Below are positions 1 through 12,066 of a stretch of DNA of 64,000 nt, one piece after another (positions within the stretch are counted from its first letter, which is position 1; every line of letters begins with the position of its first letter). The stretch covers positions 114,594-178,593 of the forward strand of contig MPNW01000098.1 in assembly GCA_011800805.1 (NCBI GenBank), given 5' to 3'. Below the pieces are notes generated by a model that saw only the letters and a program-made list of their open reading frames with translations, made no database searches and was not told where the DNA came from. Source of the DNA: Hirudo medicinalis. Lineage: Eukaryota; Annelida; Clitellata; Hirudinida; Hirudinidae. The position numbers were made by a program, and so were the translations under genes.

Positions 1-1
1 T

Positions 2-544
2 TCCGCAAGTTCAGGTTCAGTTGACACTACCAAAATATCATTTGCCAGTGATTCGAACATGTAAATATTCCATTTGGTAAACAAAACGTTATTGTCTTCA
101 AGGTTCAGGTAATGGAGATGATTTTTTTAGTGCCAGCTCAGCAGTTATTACGTCTGTAACGACGCTTCCAACAACAATCATTGACAACACAACTGCTGGT
201 GAGACAGCCACTCCTTCAATTGGTTCTACTGCAAGTGGAACAGGTTCCGGCATAAAAAGTTCATTTACGAGTCTGATTTGAAGAAAATCTTCATTCTCTA
301 AATTTGATCATTTTACTTTATAATTTAAAGAAGCTATTTAATTTCTTGGGAATGAATGTACAATCATGAAATAATTTTTATAGGTTCATCTACCGGAGCA
401 GATTTCAAAGACAAATTAGAATACGTCCTTCTCTGGGGCAAGAGTTTGCTCATAAATTGGGAACAATTGGTTAAACATGATTCCAGTTTGTGTCTTGACG
501 ATGATGTTAGGAGATACTGTTGTGCTTCTTGTACTACATTGTAG
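2..544 (+). CDS. 3' end of a Ser/Thr-rich protein gene (partial, last three exons)
   Basis: Three exons can be read, 2-47, 103-243 and 384-544, all joined by phase-1 GT-AG introns (donors after 47 and 243, acceptors ending 102 and 383). Exons two and three each open with the same Gly/Ser-type junction (SSG, GSS), as if the exons arose by duplication. The middle exon is Ser/Thr/Gly-rich, which suits an extracellular or O-glycosylated linker. The last exon encodes about 53 residues ending in a Cys-containing stretch (VRRYCCASC) that faintly resembles the end of a ShK-toxin-like (ShKT) domain, but the N-terminal cysteines of that fold are missing. A poly(A) signal AATAAA lies at 652-657. The 5' part is outside the window, and the function is not recognised. 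The splice model is inferred from frame continuity only. Confidence 0.45.
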
Positions 545-1089
545 TAACGTGGAAATGGTGGAGCCAGCTTTTCAATGATGTGATATCAATTTGTGTTCTA
601 TTTAACTGAAGACATTAAAGAAGAAACATTCAAACGATATTTTTGTGCAATAATAAAGACTTATAATGTCAAAGCTTTGTGGTGTCATTAGTAGGGGTAT
701 AAGTTTTTGTGACTAAACGTGACGATGGGGAGGGAGGGTGGTGTTAAAAATTAGGCCTTTAGCAGCCGTTTGAATTCCATGTTTACGTTTAATTAAACAA
801 TGTTCAGTACCTCTTTTGCACTAATAATCTTCTGGATCGTTCCGAGTTTGTGTCGAAGTTTTTGGATTGACTCAACTTTAACCCAGAGCCAATCATCACA
901 AAAACTAGGAAAATAAATATCATTTGTTAACATCTCCATTCAAACATTCATTTGCCGCAGTATAGCATACTATATGTTTCTGCTTCAGCACTTCCATTTA
1001 AATTTATTTTTAATATAATATTAATTTACTCTCATACAGTCTGAATTGATGTAAGTTATATTTTAATTTAAAATCCGATTTTTATTATA

Positions 1090-1790
1090 GCCAATAAAAA
1101 TTAACATATCTGCAGGCTGGATTGCTATTACCGACGCATGCAGGAACGCAACCTATTCGGCCAACCTGTGCGGTTTTTACCTGAATTGTCTAAAAAGAGT
1201 ACAGGCGGTAGCCTTGCTACTAGCTAGCTATCATTAGCTAGTCACCGATTGCTTCAATCATTTTCAAGTCTTTCCTAAGTCAAGCACCGTCATAACTGCC
1301 TTTCACCCGCACCACATATTCCATATTCCTGGTAGGCGCGAGGTCAGATCAGCAACCCTCATAACTTTCCTCTTCAGAGAAAGCTATCCTCTATATTAAA
1401 GTGGTCTTGGAAAACAGAACATCCAGCGGAGGATGTTGGTGTAAAATTATTTTCTGGGGGCGCCTCGGCTGGTCCTGGCTACTCCGGTGCGTTGACTCTG
1501 TATTGCAGTACAACCGGGAACGGCTCTGGAATTGAACAACTTGCTTGGTAGACTTGCTCCTCCCAAATCATCTCAACGGACATTAATATACTTCCACCAT
1601 CACCACCAGCTCCGGATTTACCCAGGTGGAGGCCCACAAGCCTCTTCGCTAGATCTGCTGACTCTTGACAAGCAAAAATGTTTCTTTATTTGGTGGAGGA
1701 ACTTGTGCAGTGGCACAACCATGCCTAATAACAATAGTTGATTGAACCGGCCAGCCAACAACAGGAACCGTATCAACAGGATGGAGATAG
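1090..1790. other. decayed coding-like island, GC-richer than its flanks
   Basis: Between 1.1 and 1.8 kb the sequence is noticeably richer in G+C than the flanking DNA. It carries several short open stretches on both strands. On + there is an open run near 1114-1235 after an AG, another at 1235-1395 in the same frame, and a Gly/Ser-rich one at about 1400-1554. On - there are Pro-rich runs near 1650-1780. None joins into a gene by sensible splice sites and no family is recognised. It may be a degraded gene or an old repeat. Confidence 0.25.
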
Positions 1791-2001
1791 ATTATTTTCT
1801 ATTAGAATTTGAGATACAGGAATCTTCAGATATTTTTACTAGAAAACTTAAACTTAGAATCTGCCTATTTTTTTTTAATTTATATTTTACTTTTAACATG
1901 TTGTCTATGACAAAGTTTAAATCAAATGCAACTGAATTTATTGAGGCTCAAAACTTTAAGTTTCATTATTTGCTAAATATTACCAAAAAGCTTTAAAATT
2001 G

Positions 2002-2542
2002 TCATTTTGACTTCAAACTCTTCTTCTTGTTCAACTCTGGACTCCACTTTGCCAGACACTGGTCACGTTCTGCTGCCTGAATTGCAAAGAACAATTTTAA
2101 TTAATTGGAGTGATTAGACTAATTATTCACTTATTATTATCAAAAAATGTGTCCATATAAACATTGTAAGTTATAAGTGTTGCAAATAAAACAAAATTAC
2201 TTACATCAATCGGCTTCAATAAGTCGCTCAGGTAAGCAGATTTCTCAGTAGCATACTTGAGCAGCAATGCAGGGTGCGCGATGACCCTCAACGGTACAAA
2301 GTTCTCCTTGCGAGTCTTCTTTTTAATCTCCCCATGCGTCTCCACAGGCGTCGGTGTGCTACTTTCATCATCTAGGTCGTCCTCGGCATTGTCAAGGATG
2401 GTTTTGCTCTTAACCTGTAAATTCGTATACTATTTATATTTAATATGACATCCACTAAAGATAATGCAAAACTTATTTAGACCTCCAGTCCATAAGCCAA
2501 GAGTCCCAACAAGAAACAAACGCAAAGAAATCTTGCTGACAT
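2002..2542 (-). CDS. small secreted peptide precursor, three exons, 114 aa
   Basis: Read on the minus strand, exon 1 (2542-2483) encodes 20 residues from MSARFLC to GLE, exon 2 (2414-2205) 70 residues, and exon 3 (2076-2002) 24 residues and a TGA. All junctions are phase 0 with GT/AG ends, although the exon 1 donor (GTCTAA) is weak. Residues 1-18 form a hydrophobic signal peptide (MSARFLCVCFLLGLLAYG). The mature part has an acidic stretch (EDDLDDE), a basic KKKTRK site and a Lys-rich tail (NKKKSLKSK), with one cysteine in the last exon. A TATA box lies at 2732-2724 and a poly(A) signal (AATAAA on the minus strand) at 1942-1937. Both fit the model. I do not recognise the family. It could be a prohormone or a small extracellular protein. 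Confidence 0.65.
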
Positions 2543-2723
2543 CTGCAAAGACAAAAATACCATGATTAATTATTCATAAGTTTGCAATGAATATCCAATA
2601 AATTTATTGGAATATAAATAAATATATACTACATATAAAATAAAAAAAAAGAGGTCCACCGTTAACAAAAACAGTACAGAAATCTTCTACCAAAGTAGCA
2701 AACCTCGCTGTTTCAACTGACGT

Positions 2724-2732
2724 CTTTTTATA
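2724..2732 (-). promoter_or_regulatory. TATA box of the secreted-peptide gene
   Basis: The minus-strand sequence TATAAAAAG lies about 185 bp upstream of the start codon of the secreted-peptide gene. This predicts transcription start near 2700. It is the clearest TATA element in the window. Confidence 0.5.
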
Positions 2733-2901
2733 GACAGTCAAGCAAATTGAATATTGATTGATAATTTTAAATTGGTAAACATTTTAAAAATTTAAAGCAA
2801 AATATTTAAATACTATTTTGTCTAATTTGATAAATCACATTAATTAGATGCAGTTAACTTTTTGAGTAACTTCATATCATTACTTTTATTACTCTAAACG
2901 A

Positions 2902-3181
2902 CAATAGGGTCGCCAAGAGGGGGACAGGGAGAAAGTACCCAGGGTACCAGCAATTTTTCGGGCCCGCACGGGCAGATTTTAAAGCATTAAAATATTGTAA
3001 TCAAGACGTTTTTTTTCTTTTCCATTACCAAAGTGACATAAATTGGTTGCTTTTAAGTGTGCTCACCAGATACAGGGGGTGGTACCCCCAAAATTTTCAA
3101 ATTCTAGAAATTTAAAACTAGAAAAATCTAGGGGCCAGTGGCTGCTTTACCCAGGGCCCGAAATTTCTGTTGGTGACCCTG
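2902..3181 (+). mobile_element. MITE copy 1 (longest copy of the family)
   Basis: The left end reads AGGGTCGCCAA and the right end TTGGTGACCCTG, which are imperfect inverted repeats. Inside is the family core TTCCATTACCAAAGTGACA followed by a GGGCCCGAAATTTCTGT segment near the right end. The same core occurs near 47.8, 52.7, 55.3 (reversed) and 62.5 kb. No coding capacity is seen, so this is a non-autonomous DNA element, hAT-like by its CAGGG-type ends. No convincing target-site duplication is visible at this copy. Confidence 0.6.
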
Positions 3182-3650
3182 AGCAACTATATGATTTCCA
3201 GAATGATTTGTCCAGATGTTGGATATTTGTTGGAGCAATAACTATACTCGAAATTTTGAGGTGAACATGGTCACGTAACAAGAATTTTTAATTACTAATC
3301 AATAATAATAAAAAATAATAATAATTGATGATTAAAATAATAGTAATAATAATAATAAATGAATAATGAAAGATATTATTATTAAACGCATAATTTTTAA
3401 ATTAAGTTAATTAAATTAATTAAATTAAAATTAAATTAAATTAAATTAAATTTTAAACTGTTTAAACTGTTTAAAGTTANCTTTACCCATGTCCCAAAAT
3501 TTTTGTTGGTGATCCTGGGCAACAATATGCTTTCCAGAATGATTTGTCCAGATGTTGGATATTTGTTGGAACATGAACTACACTCGTGATTTTGAGGTGA
3601 ACACCTGAACATGGTCACGTAACAAGAATTCTTAATTACTAATCAATAAT
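3139..3650 (+). repeat. local direct duplication around a one-base gap
   Basis: About 160 bp starting in the MITE right end and running into unique flank (GATTTGTCCAGATGTTGG, then GGTCACGTAACAAGAATT) is repeated at 3481-3650 with moderate divergence. A single 'n' sits at 3480, immediately before the second copy, after a run of simple ATTAAA-type repeats. Either a local tandem duplication or two haplotypes placed side by side would explain it. Confidence 0.6.
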
Positions 3651-6231
3651 ACTGATGATTAAAATAATAATAATAAATGAATAATGAGAGTTATTATTAT
3701 TATTATTATTATTATTTAAAAAAGTGTTTTGAGGTGAAAACTTGTGCACGGCGTGGAAACATCAATTAATAATCGATAAACTAATACTCCTTGGCAGAGG
3801 TAGTGTGATGTCAAAAATTGTGAACCTTTCCAATAAATATGCAAATTTTTTAAGCATTATGTTGTTTGTAATTAATTAATTAAAAAATAAATGGTTTATA
3901 AACAAATTAATTAGCTATTAGTAATTAAAACCATGCTATTGTAATTAAATAATGTTATAATTAATTAACTAAATAATTAATTATTAATAAATTCATATAA
4001 CAAATATATAAATATCATGTTATAATAAATAATTATATTATATTATAAATTATAAATAAATTATATTAATTATAAATAAATAATTATTTATAAATACTTA
4101 TTTATTATAAATAATGTTATAAACATTATTTGATTAATTATGCTATGTTGAAAGTGAATAACGAAAGCGAATTGCAAGATCAATCAACAATTTAAGATTT
4201 AGTGTTGCCATTAATTAATTATGCATAAATTGATATTTTAATAAGACGAAAACCCCACTCATTTCCACCATTAGTCAAAATTATTTGTCTAAAATTAATA
4301 GCACAAAAATGCATCATCTTAATGATTTCGATTCATCCGACGAAATGCTGCTCAACCTCATCCATCTGATCCTTCATCAGACTTGGAATTAAACCCTCCA
4401 CAGTTCCATCAACTCCAGAAAATCAACATATTAATCTGAAATAAGTCATTGAAGTTTACATTCGATCTAGCAACAATTGATAGATTATAGATTTAAATTC
4501 TACAAAAATTACCTTTTAGAATATGTTTCAATTATAACCTTAATACAACCGATGCAAACATGCAACCGATGAAGTGTCCTTTTAAGTAATCTATTTCAGT
4601 ATACTGTTTATTTTAATATTTTAAATTACATGTTATTCATGAAATAAAATGATAGAGTTGTCTCCTCAGCACTTCTCTGTTCTTTTGGCTGCCTATATAT
4701 TTCTGGGATCCCCTCAAAAGGATAAAGAAATAGCCACAAGAAATATTTTATATAATTCAAACATGATTTAGCATATAAGCATTTAGCTAAGATATTATAT
4801 TACAAATTTTATTTTTATCAACAAATTTAATAGCATATACTCATACCATGATACTACACATTCACTATAAAATAATTTTCAACATCTTTATGGGGTGAAT
4901 TTTATCGATTTTCGTGCATTTGTTGCTTAAATATACAAAATTAATTTTCATTCAATATTTTTTATATTGGCGTATTCAATTGAATTAGGGTTATAATTGA
5001 TACATATTCTGAAAGGTAATTTTTTTATAGAATTCAAATATATAATCTATCCTTGCATAAACTTGGAATGAGGATTCAATTAAAATCTTATATTGAGAAA
5101 ACATTAGAGCTAAATACTACAATATATTTGCAATTTTTTAAATATTCCACAAAGTTATATCTTTATCAGGTGATTTTAAAAATATTTTAATTTTTAATTA
5201 GAAGCATTTCTTACTATTTTTTACCTAAATATTTTAAATTAATTTTAAATGCATTAAGAAGATTGCCGACTCTAAAAATTATATTAATTTTAAAGGATAA
5301 TGATGAGTAGAATATGAACATATTTTTCTTAGTGCCCATCCCTGGAAAATAGCACAAATAAAGCAACCAATGAGGAAGAGCATCACATCTACTGGCACAT
5401 GCTTCAACACAGTTGTATTTTCAATCAAAAGTTTCCCAAAAAGGTTTTTTTTTCACTTTTTCTGATATATCAATTATATTTCATTAGTCTTAGATTAAAA
5501 CGTAAGAAGCGAACATTTTTTTTTTTAGCCGAAAGTATTTTTAATTCTTGTAACAAACGACTGTAATTGACTGGAAACTATTCGTTCTTTTTATTTCATT
5601 CCTCGTTGAATCACATCTTGACAAATATTTTAACTTAGATGGACAATATATACATAAAAAAAAGCTGTTTGTACATTATACTTTTATATTTTTTTTTATA
5701 ATTGTCAATAATTTGTTTTAAAATAAATTGGAAAATCATATTAAAGGAAGCTACACATTCAGATAATAATAAAATGGCGTTACATGTTTTTGGGATGTAC
5801 ATTTGTCAAAAGCTGTTTTATGTATTTTATGCTACGCATATTGACATAGTGATATAAAATTTGTCTTCCGGTATTTTTTTCAAAAATCTTCAGTTGAAGT
5901 GATGTCATTTTTTTTTATATCTCCTTCCGCCTCGTCACATATCATCAAAAATGTTTGATCCCCACCCTCCCTAAATGCGATATCTCCTATTTTAACATAA
6001 ACTTAGAATTAACTTTTTTATTTTAAAATTTGTTAAAGATGTTGTAAGATTTGAAAAATTTATTAATATTTAAAAAAATTTGTTGATATAGAGATTTATA
6101 AGATCTTTCGTTTGAAAGTAAACATTGTTGCGCAAGATCCAAGATCCTTTGAGTTATCATTGAAGCTTGGAGCATACTTTAAATCGTAACATTTTTTGTG
6201 AAGTATCTAATTCTAATAATTTAGAAGAATC
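3651..6231. other. AT-rich intergenic DNA, no gene seen
   Basis: This stretch is strongly AT-rich with ATT/AAT simple repeats (3690-3715) and TAATTAAT-type runs (3860-4130). No open frame of coding quality, RNA gene or element end was recognised. Confidence 0.6.
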
Positions 6232-8747
6232 ATGACCAGCAAAGCATTTCTGAAAGTTTCTTCTGAAAACACTGTCAATCTAAATGAGTTGACTCCAGAT
6301 AAAGCAGAAAGTACGAAATTCATAAGATTTATACCTGTACCTTCGAATGGTAACGCAGAAGCCTTAAATAAGTGGATGGAAAGCACATGGTACATCGAAG
6401 ATGACTTACATAATTTGTTGTCAAAGCCTGCACAGCAGTTAGTTTTTGTTTATCTCATTTTCTATGTATGATTCTGTATGCTAGATAAACAAAATGTTAA
6501 TAAATCAGTAGCCACAATTTATTTGGATTCCAATGCCCCTAAAATTTTCTATATATTTTAAGGGAACAGTTTACATTTACCACAGCTTTTTATTTAAAAT
6601 CTATCTATAAAAATTCAAAATTTATTTGGATTCCAATGCACCTAAAATTTTCTATATATTTTAAGGGAACAGTTTACATTTACCACAGCTTTTTATTTAA
6701 AATCTATCTATAAAAATGCAAAACAAAATATTGGAATTTTTAAAATAAATTTGTTGAATTATAAATGTTTTGATAAGCATCATCTAAAATTATATACACT
6801 TTTACTTTTAGATTTTGGTGCCAAGTTATTTTCAATGATTCTCTGGAGAAGTGCATTGCTAGTTTTCTCAGACACGTACCACGTCTTGATTTTCCTCTCA
6901 ATGAAAACAAGTATTCTAAAGAGGTGGAAGGCAGGTTGAATTCACTGGGAAGATTGTTCTTTCTTACATGTTTAAGAATGGCCACCTACAAAAATGATAC
7001 AAACCACATCATCCCTAGGAATGAATTTGCGGATATAATCTATGAAAACTTCTTGTTCGACATTCCCAAGCTTCTCGACTTCTGTTCCGTTTACGCCGAC
7101 ACCAATAGGAGTCAAGTAGAAAAAGCCGTTAATGGCATCTTTGAAGCCCAGCCGAAGTATCTCCTCGATTTAAAATCGGTAGCCGATTTTTTCCCGACAA
7201 TACTGGATTTAGTTTGTGAGGGTTTTGATCTAACTGATGACAGAGATATGCCAAGAAAAATATCTCCAAGCAAAGGACATCAATCTAAGAAGGCCAAATC
7301 CAAAGATGCGAAGATGCTGGAGTTAATAAGTTTCACGTATGACACCTTCAATTCTTTGAGGGTTCTATTTGAAGTCCACCAGCCCACAGCAGAGCCTTTC
7401 TTCTCCATTTTAACTCGAGTCACAGAATTTTACGAGGCTTTCTGTGATCACCTTTGTGAAGATTTGTCAAAATTAAAGGACTTGCCAGAGGAATTAAGCA
7501 ATGCATTTTGCTTGACTCGATATTCGATGCTCCAGGTATTTCGGCAGGTTTTCTACCAATCGACTTTAAAACGCATCTTCGAGGTCGATGAAAACAGGGA
7601 GGAAATTGTCGAATGTTACCTCTCTACTCTTCAGATGGCTTTAAACAATGGAAGATTTATAGCAGACTATTTTCATTACTTCCCAATCCAGGAGGATGTC
7701 GAACTGATCGAACAATTAGGTGTCGAGTTTGATGAGATGAGACTCAACCTCATAAGAGATTCCATCGTTCAACTCACCCAAATTCACTCACCTGAGCAAA
7801 ATTTGATGCATGACGACATCATGACCGGTAACAACTTAGCTAATGGAGACAACTTCAGTGATGGCGAGAGTTGCCTTGGTGCTGCTGCTGGAGGAGCAGA
7901 TTGGAGTTCTTTAAGTGATGAAGAACTCCAAAAGATTTCATCGATAATGGAGCTTCTCCCTCATCTTGAAATGGGCTTCATAAAGAGATGTCTTGACTTT
8001 TATAAAGGTGATGCGGAGACTGTTATTAGTGTCATCCTTGAAGATAACTTGCCACCATCCTTGAGGAACGATGACCAAGGTTCAGAATTTGAATCTGGTG
8101 ATCCAGAATGTGTTGCAGGACCATCACAGGAAACTAAGGAAAGTTCGGTTTTGTCGAAAAGAAGAAACATTTACGACGGAGACGAATTTGATGTCTTCTC
8201 ACATGACATCAATGTATCAAGAGTTCACATTGGCAAGAAATCACAGGAATTAAAGATTTCTGGACTAGATAAGTCAATCAAACAGAAAGTCAAACAATAC
8301 AGCAGGCTTGGTGACGAGGATGATGCTCTCTATCAAGATGAATATGACGACACTTATGATGATCACGTCTTGGGCGAGGTTGACGTCGACGATATCGATG
8401 AGTTGTTGGAGAGGGATGCGTCTGTGGCAAAGCCAATGAACCGTCCATTTAAACGAGAAGAATCAGAGGAAGAAGAGGATGAAGTTGGTGATCCCAAACC
8501 TGTTAAAAATCCCATGTTGTTCCACGAAGATCCCGCACTTCTGAGGGAACGTGCTGCACAGAATCAAGCTTTCAAAAACGCATCCAGAGCGAACCCTCAT
8601 AGGAGGAATCGTCGTAATAAAAGCGACAGTGATGACGACGATATGAATTTCCCAAGGAATAATAATAACGCTCCAAGAGGAAGAGCTAGATTTAATCATG
8701 CCAATCACAACAGAAGAGATTTGGCTGCAAGGAAGCATAGATTTTAA
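6232..8747 (+). CDS. ASCC2: activating signal cointegrator 1 complex subunit 2 (713 aa, two exons)
   Basis: ASCC2 binds K63-linked ubiquitin and recruits the ASCC helicase/ALKBH3 machinery to alkylation damage and stalled ribosomes. Exon 1 is 6232-6437 and exon 2 is 6812-8747, joined in phase 2 (donor GTTAGT at 6438). The join restores the family-conserved FWCQVIF block, which fixes the splice. Further conserved blocks are FFLTCLRMA (about residue 114), NFLFDIPKLLD, and a CUE ubiquitin-binding domain at about 435-485 with the LLPHLEMGF motif. After it come DEFDVFSHD (about 527), the acidic QDEYDDTYDD motif and a basic C-terminus (NHNRRDLAARKHR). Human ASCC2 has 757 residues, so this looks complete. 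A poly(A) signal lies at 8861-8866. It has one intron only. Confidence 0.94.
6516..6720 (+). repeat. 103-bp tandem duplication inside the ASCC2 intron
   Basis: A unit of about 103 bp (beginning AATTTATTTGGATTCC) occurs twice in tandem at about 6516-6618 and 6619-6720. Only a few substitutions separate the copies, so the duplication is recent. It is AT-rich and non-coding. Confidence 0.85.
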
Positions 8748-8866
8748 GTCATTAAATTGAACTTTAAAATTACAGTCGAATTTGTTAATGACATCTTTAG
8801 GAAATTGAATGATGTGCCACACCTCGATCGCCTTTTCATTTAAATTGTGATCAATGTTGTAATAAA

Positions 8867-9560
8867 GTTCAATATATCAGCCTTGGATTGGATTTGCGTT
8901 CGGGAGAATAAAAGGGTTGGTGTAAGTCGATGTTTGCAGAACTGGGTATTCTAGTATTCCTGCCAAGAGTTTCACCGATTTAAAAATAGTTGTGCCTCTG
9001 GAAAACTATACTTAAATTATAATTGGGATGATGAACGATTGCTTTATAGTTGCATTTATTGAATTGAAAAGTGCGAAATTTAATGTTGGTGTTATATTTG
9101 ATGTGCTTGATCGATTTTCGCATATCGCCGCCGAAGTACGATGACGTAATTCTAAGTAAATCTTGTTTGTTTTATTAAGTAGCTTTGTCGCCTACCATGT
9201 GCATCATCTAAAACTCTAGGAGATTATGAGTAATTAAATTTATGAATTAACTGATATCGCTAAGGAAAACCACGAAACTGGAGCCAGATTCATTTAGCGA
9301 GGCTCTGGAGGGGTAAACTTTAATGAATAACAATAACCATAACAGTTTTAAATGGGATAATAAGTTCATGAAATCTTGTTACTTTGATTTAGGGCTAATT
9401 ATTTCAGTTCAATTGCAGCAATACCTGTGTTAGGAAACGTTTACAATTTAGCCCTAATTAGACCACATTAAATAGCAAATTATTGAATTTTTATTGAGTC
9501 TAAAGATTCCGATATCCAATACTTATTCAACCAAGTGTGATCTTTCCATTTCTTGCAAAG
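8867..9560. other. intergenic region, probably including the NAP1-like gene 5' end
   Basis: Nothing certain is seen here between the ASCC2 poly(A) site and the first recognisable NAP1-like exon. The missing first coding exon of that gene should lie here. Several ATGs occur, but none gives a convincing short coding exon with a donor in the needed phase. Confidence 0.4.
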
Positions 9561-12066
9561 GACAACTGACGAAGAGGGCCTCAGGTCGCTGATGAGGTTG
9601 CAATACAACGCCAACAAACTTCACATAGAATTTCACCAAAAAATTGCAGCATTACGAAGCAAGTATGAAACCAGTTTGGAGTCAATGTGTCAAGCGGTGA
9701 GATGTGCGGCTAAACCCCAAACAATGTTTTTAGATCTCTATAGACCACGATCTTGACTACAATTCTTAGGGATTCTCTATTTCAAATGGCTTTAATATTC
9801 GAACATCAAAATTTTTGCCTTAAAAATGACTGATTATATCGAAATTATGTGGTTTATGTCGTAGTTTGTTGTTGGCAACAGCTCGACCAGACGACGCATA
9901 TCAACAATAACTACGGAAGACAAATTCACAACAAGTTAAAATCCAAACTTGAATTGCCCTTTTGCCAAAGTGAGATGCTTGAAATGAAAAACAAAAACAC
10001 CAACAATCTGACGGTAAATCACTCGTTTAAAAATTAGATGTTATTGTTAACAAATATTCTTTAATTTAATTCTAGATATATAAAATAAGTATAATAAGAA
10101 AACCAAACCTTCAATAGCACTGACTGCCTGAAGAAATTGCACTGGCTACCGATCCATAATCGCATCATCTTCAAAATCGCCCTCATGACATATCGAACTC
10201 TCACGACNACTAGAACGTGTGGTCGCAGTGGCCTCCGTGAAATGGCAAAACACGTCACTTGGGCGTCAGGAGGGTGGCAACATGTGTGCACATCTGCCCT
10301 TCATTTTGTGCTATTCGTCGTGAACCTCGAAATCGCAAAAAATAATGTCAACATTTTCAATTATCTATTATCCATTATCTATAATATATGAATATCACAA
10401 ATTTACCAGCAACCACCGCCAAAAGCTCAGAGCAGACTTAACAAACCAGACTCAGTGATGTCCTCTCTTTCCCAAACAAATGCCAACGTTCCCTCTTTTT
10501 GGTACAGGGTTTTCGCAAATTCACGAACCATGCTGAGGGCAATTCAGGTGCATTGTGTTTTGAAGAATTAATTATCTTTTCAAAAGGTTCATTATTTAAT
10601 ATTACGACATACTGTTGTGTTATTATGAGTATTATTTGTTCTTTATCTTAATTAATAATTTCAATATTTCGTTTTATTCTATTTCTTACGAAGATTGTCG
10701 ACCAGCCAATTCTCCAAAGTTTGAGGAACGTCAAAGTGAAGACGGACATGTCGAAATTACAATCTCATAAATGTTTCGTAAGTAATGTAAAAAATAACAT
10801 TAATAAAGAAAGATGAGTAAAGCAAAAGTAAGGCAGCTAAAGCCGACTTTATTAAAACAATAACTCCATATTGACAGGACAAAGCAAAAATACACTTGCC
10901 TAAGAACTTTGTATTATTGTACGTCATGACACCTTAATAATTACTTATTTTTAGAATCTTTAGCATACTATTGTATGCTATTCATTAATGCTAATTTATT
11001 TTTATGTTTCCATGGTTTTGTTGTTTTTTTTTTGCGGCAGACGTTCATGCTTGAATTTCATTTCGACACGAACGACTACTTTACAAATCCTGTCCTCACG
11101 AAAGAATATTTCATTCAACTCACTCAAAACAATTCCGCAAATCGAACAAATCCACAAGTTATAAAAAGCAGGGGGTAATAGATATTCAATAACAAATCTC
11201 TATTATTTATTTTAATAAATAATTTAGACTGTTTAATTTATATTATCACTATTAAATATTTAATTATTTTTAAACATATTTATTCTATATTTTCTCTTGA
11301 AATTCAGGTGTCAGATTTATTGGAAGCCAGGTATGAACGTGACGGGAATTGAAGTCCGTACCTTCAAGACAGACAAGAATAAGAAACACAAGAAAGTCGT
11401 TGTCAAACACTACAACAAGGAATCTTTCTTTAACTTTTTCAACACATCCAAGTGTTAGTTCATGTTGAGAAATGCTTCAAAATTATAAATTACAGAAATA
11501 ATTCAAATTAAAAAATAAAAAATATTAACATTTTAAAATGAAAGAATAATTAAAATAATTAAAATTACAATTACAGATTAATTTTTAACATTTATTTTTT
11601 GAAATGCAGATTCTGACAGCGAAGCGTTGGTGAGGAAACCATATTTTGTTATTATTGATCGACATTATCAATGGTCTTAATTTGACTCGTTCTGAAGTCA
11701 TGACGCTTCTGCATTTACGGCAATAATAAAAAAATAACTTTAAAAATTAATACTGCATGACAAATGACAATGACTATCATGACAAATAATTAATTCGTGA
11801 TACTTGCAAGTAATTAATTACTTTAATTACATTAACCATTATTAATGCATCCATCACTTTCCTAAATTAACAACAAATGTCGAACAAAACCAATGCAGAC
11901 AACAAAGCAGAGAGAGGAATTGGAGGCAGATTACAAACTGGGACGTCACATCAAGGAACACATCGTTCCCAGGGCGATCTCTTACTTTCTCGGTGAGACT
12001 TCAGATACGAGCAGCAGTGAATCTTCAGCAACCACGGCAAGCAGTTCTCGGTCCTCTCTGAACTGA
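9561..12066 (+). CDS. nucleosome assembly protein 1-like histone chaperone (5' exon not found)
   Basis: NAP1 proteins bind H2A-H2B and assemble nucleosomes. Exons read are 9561-9696, 9882-10013, 10410-10547, 10694-10777, 11041-11174, 11308-11453, 11610-11629 and 11899-12066. Phases agree throughout, giving 318 residues to the stop. In order they hold the dimerisation helix (LQYNANKLHIEFHQKI), a poorly conserved Lys/Asn-rich insert, the family block VPSFWYRVFAN, VDQPILQSLRNVKVK, LEFHFDTNDYFTN, GCQIYWKPGMNVT, ESFFNFF and HIKEHIVPRAISYFLG. The tail is Ser/Thr-rich rather than the usual long acidic tail. The first exon shown begins in phase 2, so at least one upstream coding exon is missing from the model. 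A poly(A) signal lies at 12215-12220. It could be any NAP1/TSPY-family member, so I give no symbol. Confidence 0.88.
10110..10212 (+). mobile_element. LINE reverse-transcriptase scrap in a NAP1-like intron
   Basis: The translation contains LHWLPIHNRIIFKIALMTYR. This is the characteristic segment near the end of the reverse transcriptase in L2/CR1-type non-LTR retrotransposons. Only about 30 codons remain, ending at an 'n' (10207). It is a dead fragment inserted in the intron between 10014 and 10409. Confidence 0.7.

Noticed and set aside
8463..8822. Minus-strand open frame of 119 codons over the end of ASCC2
   Set aside because: It lies antisense to well-supported ASCC2 coding sequence and resembles nothing.
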